Shown here: in pieces, positions 61,165-64,000 of the stretch
How positions within the stretch are numbered: position 1 is the first letter of the stretch
Layout of the letters: every line of letters starts with the position of its first letter
NCBI GenBank assembly: GCA_963920665.1
Contig: OY987265.1
Span: 17,861,001 to 17,925,000, forward strand
Direction of reading: 5' to 3'
From: Straminergon stramineum
Lineage: Eukaryota > Streptophyta > Bryopsida > Hypnales > Calliergonaceae
Length of the DNA stretch: 64,000 nt
The notes under the pieces: generated by a model
Databases searched by the model: none
Told to the model about the DNA's origin: nothing
Seen by the model: the letters and a program-made list of their open reading frames with translations, nothing else
Translations under genes and position numbers: made by a program

Positions 61165-63624
61165 GCAATTATGCATATTTGGAGTATGGATTTCTTGAGT
61201 TAGAAAAATTTTCCATATACAAAAATAGAGTTTGGAAGAATTCCATAATTTTTCAAAATTTTCTTTCTCAGAACATAATTACTATGAGTTTTTTTAGTTG
61301 AAGATTTTATTCAACCTATATTGTTCTATAGGTTTTCCTATTTCCAAGCATGAGCTAGTTGTAAAATTGACCAAGAGTTGGTTGCAATATTGAGAGCCTT
61401 GCAACCAATCATAATGCTCCACAATTGCTCCAAGAACTAGAATATAACTGATCACTATTCATTTCTACGTACTCAAAAAGATAGCAGCCTATATTACAAA
61501 AAAGGGATTGAAAATGGGTCAGCTACTATAAGTACTTGAACATTCTTTGGAGTTGACACAACCAGGGCAAGGGATCATTTATCAAGTTCTAATGACCTTA
61601 GGATTCTTTTATATATGAATTAGTAGATATTCCTTTGAGATGACACAATAGAGACAACCTATTTTATATTCATTACATGTTTGCAAGTTAATATTTAAAT
61701 TTTAAATCATCAAAATTCAAAAAGAATTTAAATTCACAATTTACAAGTTTGTAAATTTGAAAATTCATTCATTTATTTATAAGTTCATAAATGTACAAAA
61801 TTTTAAGTTTAAAAATTTTGAGATTCTAATAATTTCATATTTCAAATTTTATAACTTGTCATCACTTGTAATGTAGAGATTAGCAAAGTTACTTACTTTA
61901 TTTCTTTATCATAGGAAATGCTACAATAAATGTTAACAATCCCCCCAATAGAATAGTCAGTGGTTCCAATGTTCCAAATTTGAACCTCATTAGTGTAAAA
62001 AAATTCTAGCATCAAAATTCTAGCATTAAGTCTTCTTCAAAATCATAAGAGAATCATGGAGAAAATTATTACAAAGGAAGACTCAATACATTGGTGTCAA
62101 TGTTATTTCACTAGAAACTAATCTCACATGTATAATTATGGTGTTTTTTTTCCTCTCACCACACCGAATAAACTCATTAGATTGCTCCACACTAAATTTC
62201 ACTATAACTTATGAAACCAAAAGAATAATGTATAAGATACTTCAAGGTTTCTATTAAAATGTATCCTAGTTGTAGATTTTAAAATTATGTACCTATATGT
62301 TAGATTGGATAACCTAGTGAGTCTATTCAATATAATAGAATAGAGGATTTTTAACATCAATCTCTAATATTGTTGTTTGGTGTCACGGAAACCTCTTTTC
62401 CACTAGTGCCACTCCATCTATTTGTTAATTGATTCAATTTCTACCACATGAGGGATTTTTTTCTTCCTTTCTTTATTATCCTCTAAATGCCTAAGGCCTT
62501 TTTTGAACTTCTTGGAGTTTGATCAAAACTAAACTAAAAGCCCATGTTTTTATATGTTTGATGGAAAAAATTTTAATTGTAGTTGTACAAATTCAAACTA
62601 GACATGTTATGGATCGCAAAGGAAAAGAAAACTCAACAATATCAATTATGGATTGAAAATTATAATATTTGATCAATGGGGTGTAACAATTGTGAATGTG
62701 ATTTAGAGTCTTTTAATCTTCTTGTTACATATCAAATCTATAATTGAAGTCATAAAAGAAATATGAGGTTAAAGGACATAGGAAGAAGGAAGAAAAGACA
62801 AGAAACAAATGTAACGTCCAATCATGCATATAAAGGAGAGGGAAAGGTCAGCACTAGCCTATGAAGTACACTTGAGCAAAAAAGGGAGAAGGGGAGAACT
62901 ACCTATAGTGTGGTGATCTCACTTACTCAAGCACAAGCACAAGGAGGGAGACTAGAATGGCAAGTAGAGAAGGGAGATGAGAATAGATAGGGAAGAAACA
63001 AGAGAGATTGAAGGGATTGAAGGAGGGATCTTCCAACCCTCCCTTGACCAATAGATTAGTGGTAAGGTAGTCTTGGGAAGAGTAGTTGTAATTAAGAGGT
63101 AGTTCAACATTGTAAGAAAGAATGATGCATTCTTAAATTGTCTTGGAACTAGAAACGAGAGTAGTTGGGTTACATTAAAGATGTAAGAAGAATAGTTTAA
63201 AAAGAAAAGGAAGAGGAGGAGAAAGAAATAGAGGTGAACTTGATAGAAGTAGAACGACCAAACATTGTATTAACCTACAAATTTATTAAAATGATGATCT
63301 CTTGCATCACTTTGCAAGAATTCATGGTGGAGGGAGAAGATTACAAGGAAATCATGGGCAACAACATTGACAATTTTAACTATGAGGTATGACAACCAAA
63401 CCTTCTTTTTCCATTCTAATCAATTTTAAGTAGTGAATACTAATCCAAGGTGAGGCTTGGATACAAGTTAGACCCGTAGGAGTAGAAGTCAAGTGACTTT
63501 TGAATTTAGAATTCTAAAGTAGAAGTTCATAGCTTTCGAGAATATAAAACAAGTAGAGATCCAAGTTAAAACGAAGAAGTTATTGATAGATGAAGTTTAG
63601 GACTTAGATTGGACTTAGTTAGAT
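61165..63624. other. AT-rich intergenic DNA
   Basis: No gene recognised. At 62810-63350 a TGTAACGTCC / CATATAAAGGAGAGG stretch is followed by a long purine-rich region; see findings. Confidence 0.4.
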
Positions 63625-64000
63625 TTAATCCCTAGAGGACCAAACAATGTTTTATAGCAACATAGCGATTTAGGGTAGCTCACTACAAATGGAATTTTTA
63701 TTTTCTTTCTTTAAAATTTTCACACAACATGCGCCCGAGGAGTAGCTTTAAGACCCAATAATTTTCATAACTTTTGAATACATGGTTAAAAAGTTATTGT
63801 ATGATATGTTGTTTTCATTGCTCGGTGGGCAGCTCGGGCAGCAAAAAAACTTCTTTAAAAATCACTTTTTTTTAAAATAAAAATTTGAAATTTATTTTCC
63901 TGATTTTTATATACATGGAAAGCTTTGAATCATTCCATTTTGATTTATGAGATGAAAGTTATGAAGAGTTTTAGTTGTGGGTAGTTTGTGGGTAGTAATG
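63625..64000. mobile_element. TTAA-flanked element, cut by the window edge
   Basis: TTAA 63625-63628 then TCCCTAGAGGACCAAAC. The interior matches the left part of 42656-44501 (AGCAACATAGCGATTT, GCTCACTACAAATGGA, TTTTCACACAACATG) and continues across the uninterrupted site GCTTTAAGACCCAATAATTTTCATAAC. Confidence 0.8.

Noticed and set aside
1..64000. tRNA, rRNA, CRISPR array, intact LTR retrotransposon or transposase gene
   Set aside because: Looked for tRNA-type GGTTCGAATCC blocks, regular repeat-spacer arrays and gag/pol or DDE motifs. None found by eye.

Overview
The window looks like nuclear DNA of a land plant. It holds spliced genes with GT-AG introns, an organelle-targeted leucyl-tRNA synthetase, a nuclear relative of organelle intron maturases, a plant-style small complex I subunit, AGGGTTT (telo-box) motifs in gene leaders, and long AT-rich spacers full of decayed short transposons. 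Introns are mostly 100-1000 bases and genes are sparse. A non-seed plant (bryophyte-like) seems plausible, but nothing in the sequence proves the clade.

Layout. 16-7494 (minus): 15 exons of an organellar leucyl-tRNA synthetase; the 3' end lies off the left edge. 7495-8736: a shared divergent promoter region built largely from about four degenerate ~200-bp tandem units carrying telo-boxes. 8737-11166 (plus): a two-exon nuclear maturase/reverse-transcriptase-like gene that has lost catalytic residues and its C-terminal part. 12985-15245 and 19745-21950: two arms of an inverted duplication, each with one secreted glycine-rich protein gene (minus and plus), with conserved TATA box, intron and 3' flank. 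28047-29058 (plus): a small NDUFB11/ESSS-like mitochondrial complex I subunit. 29.1-31.8 kb: non-repetitive sequence with no recognised product. 33.8-35.9 kb: local direct repeats. 53580-55949 (plus): a DEAD-box RNA helicase with one intron. The rest is AT-rich intergenic DNA.

The most notable non-genic signal is a set of short non-coding elements bounded by TTAA, with ends reading about CCCCTAAAGGCCCAAG. Copies lie at 2524-2763, 42656-44501 (with a second element nested at 42778-43687), 48470-49290, 51711-52641, 58465-59293, 60236-61164 and 63625 to the right edge, plus single ends near 3867 and 27738. Two related copies give the empty site for the nested insertion, showing a clean TTAA duplication. 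This is the signature of piggyBac/Kolobok-type transposition. A second family, with GGGTGATTGCAAGAAA ends and 4-bp target duplications, lies at 23464-24222 and 37094-37825. Single hairpin or TIR elements lie at 459-832 and 18859-19354.

Three recognised genes concern organelles: tRNA-Leu charging, a maturase relative, and respiratory complex I. The first two are divergent neighbours. The glycine-rich pair is probably secreted to the wall, and the helicase is probably cytoplasmic or nuclear RNA machinery. I saw no tRNA, rRNA, CRISPR array or intact autonomous transposon.
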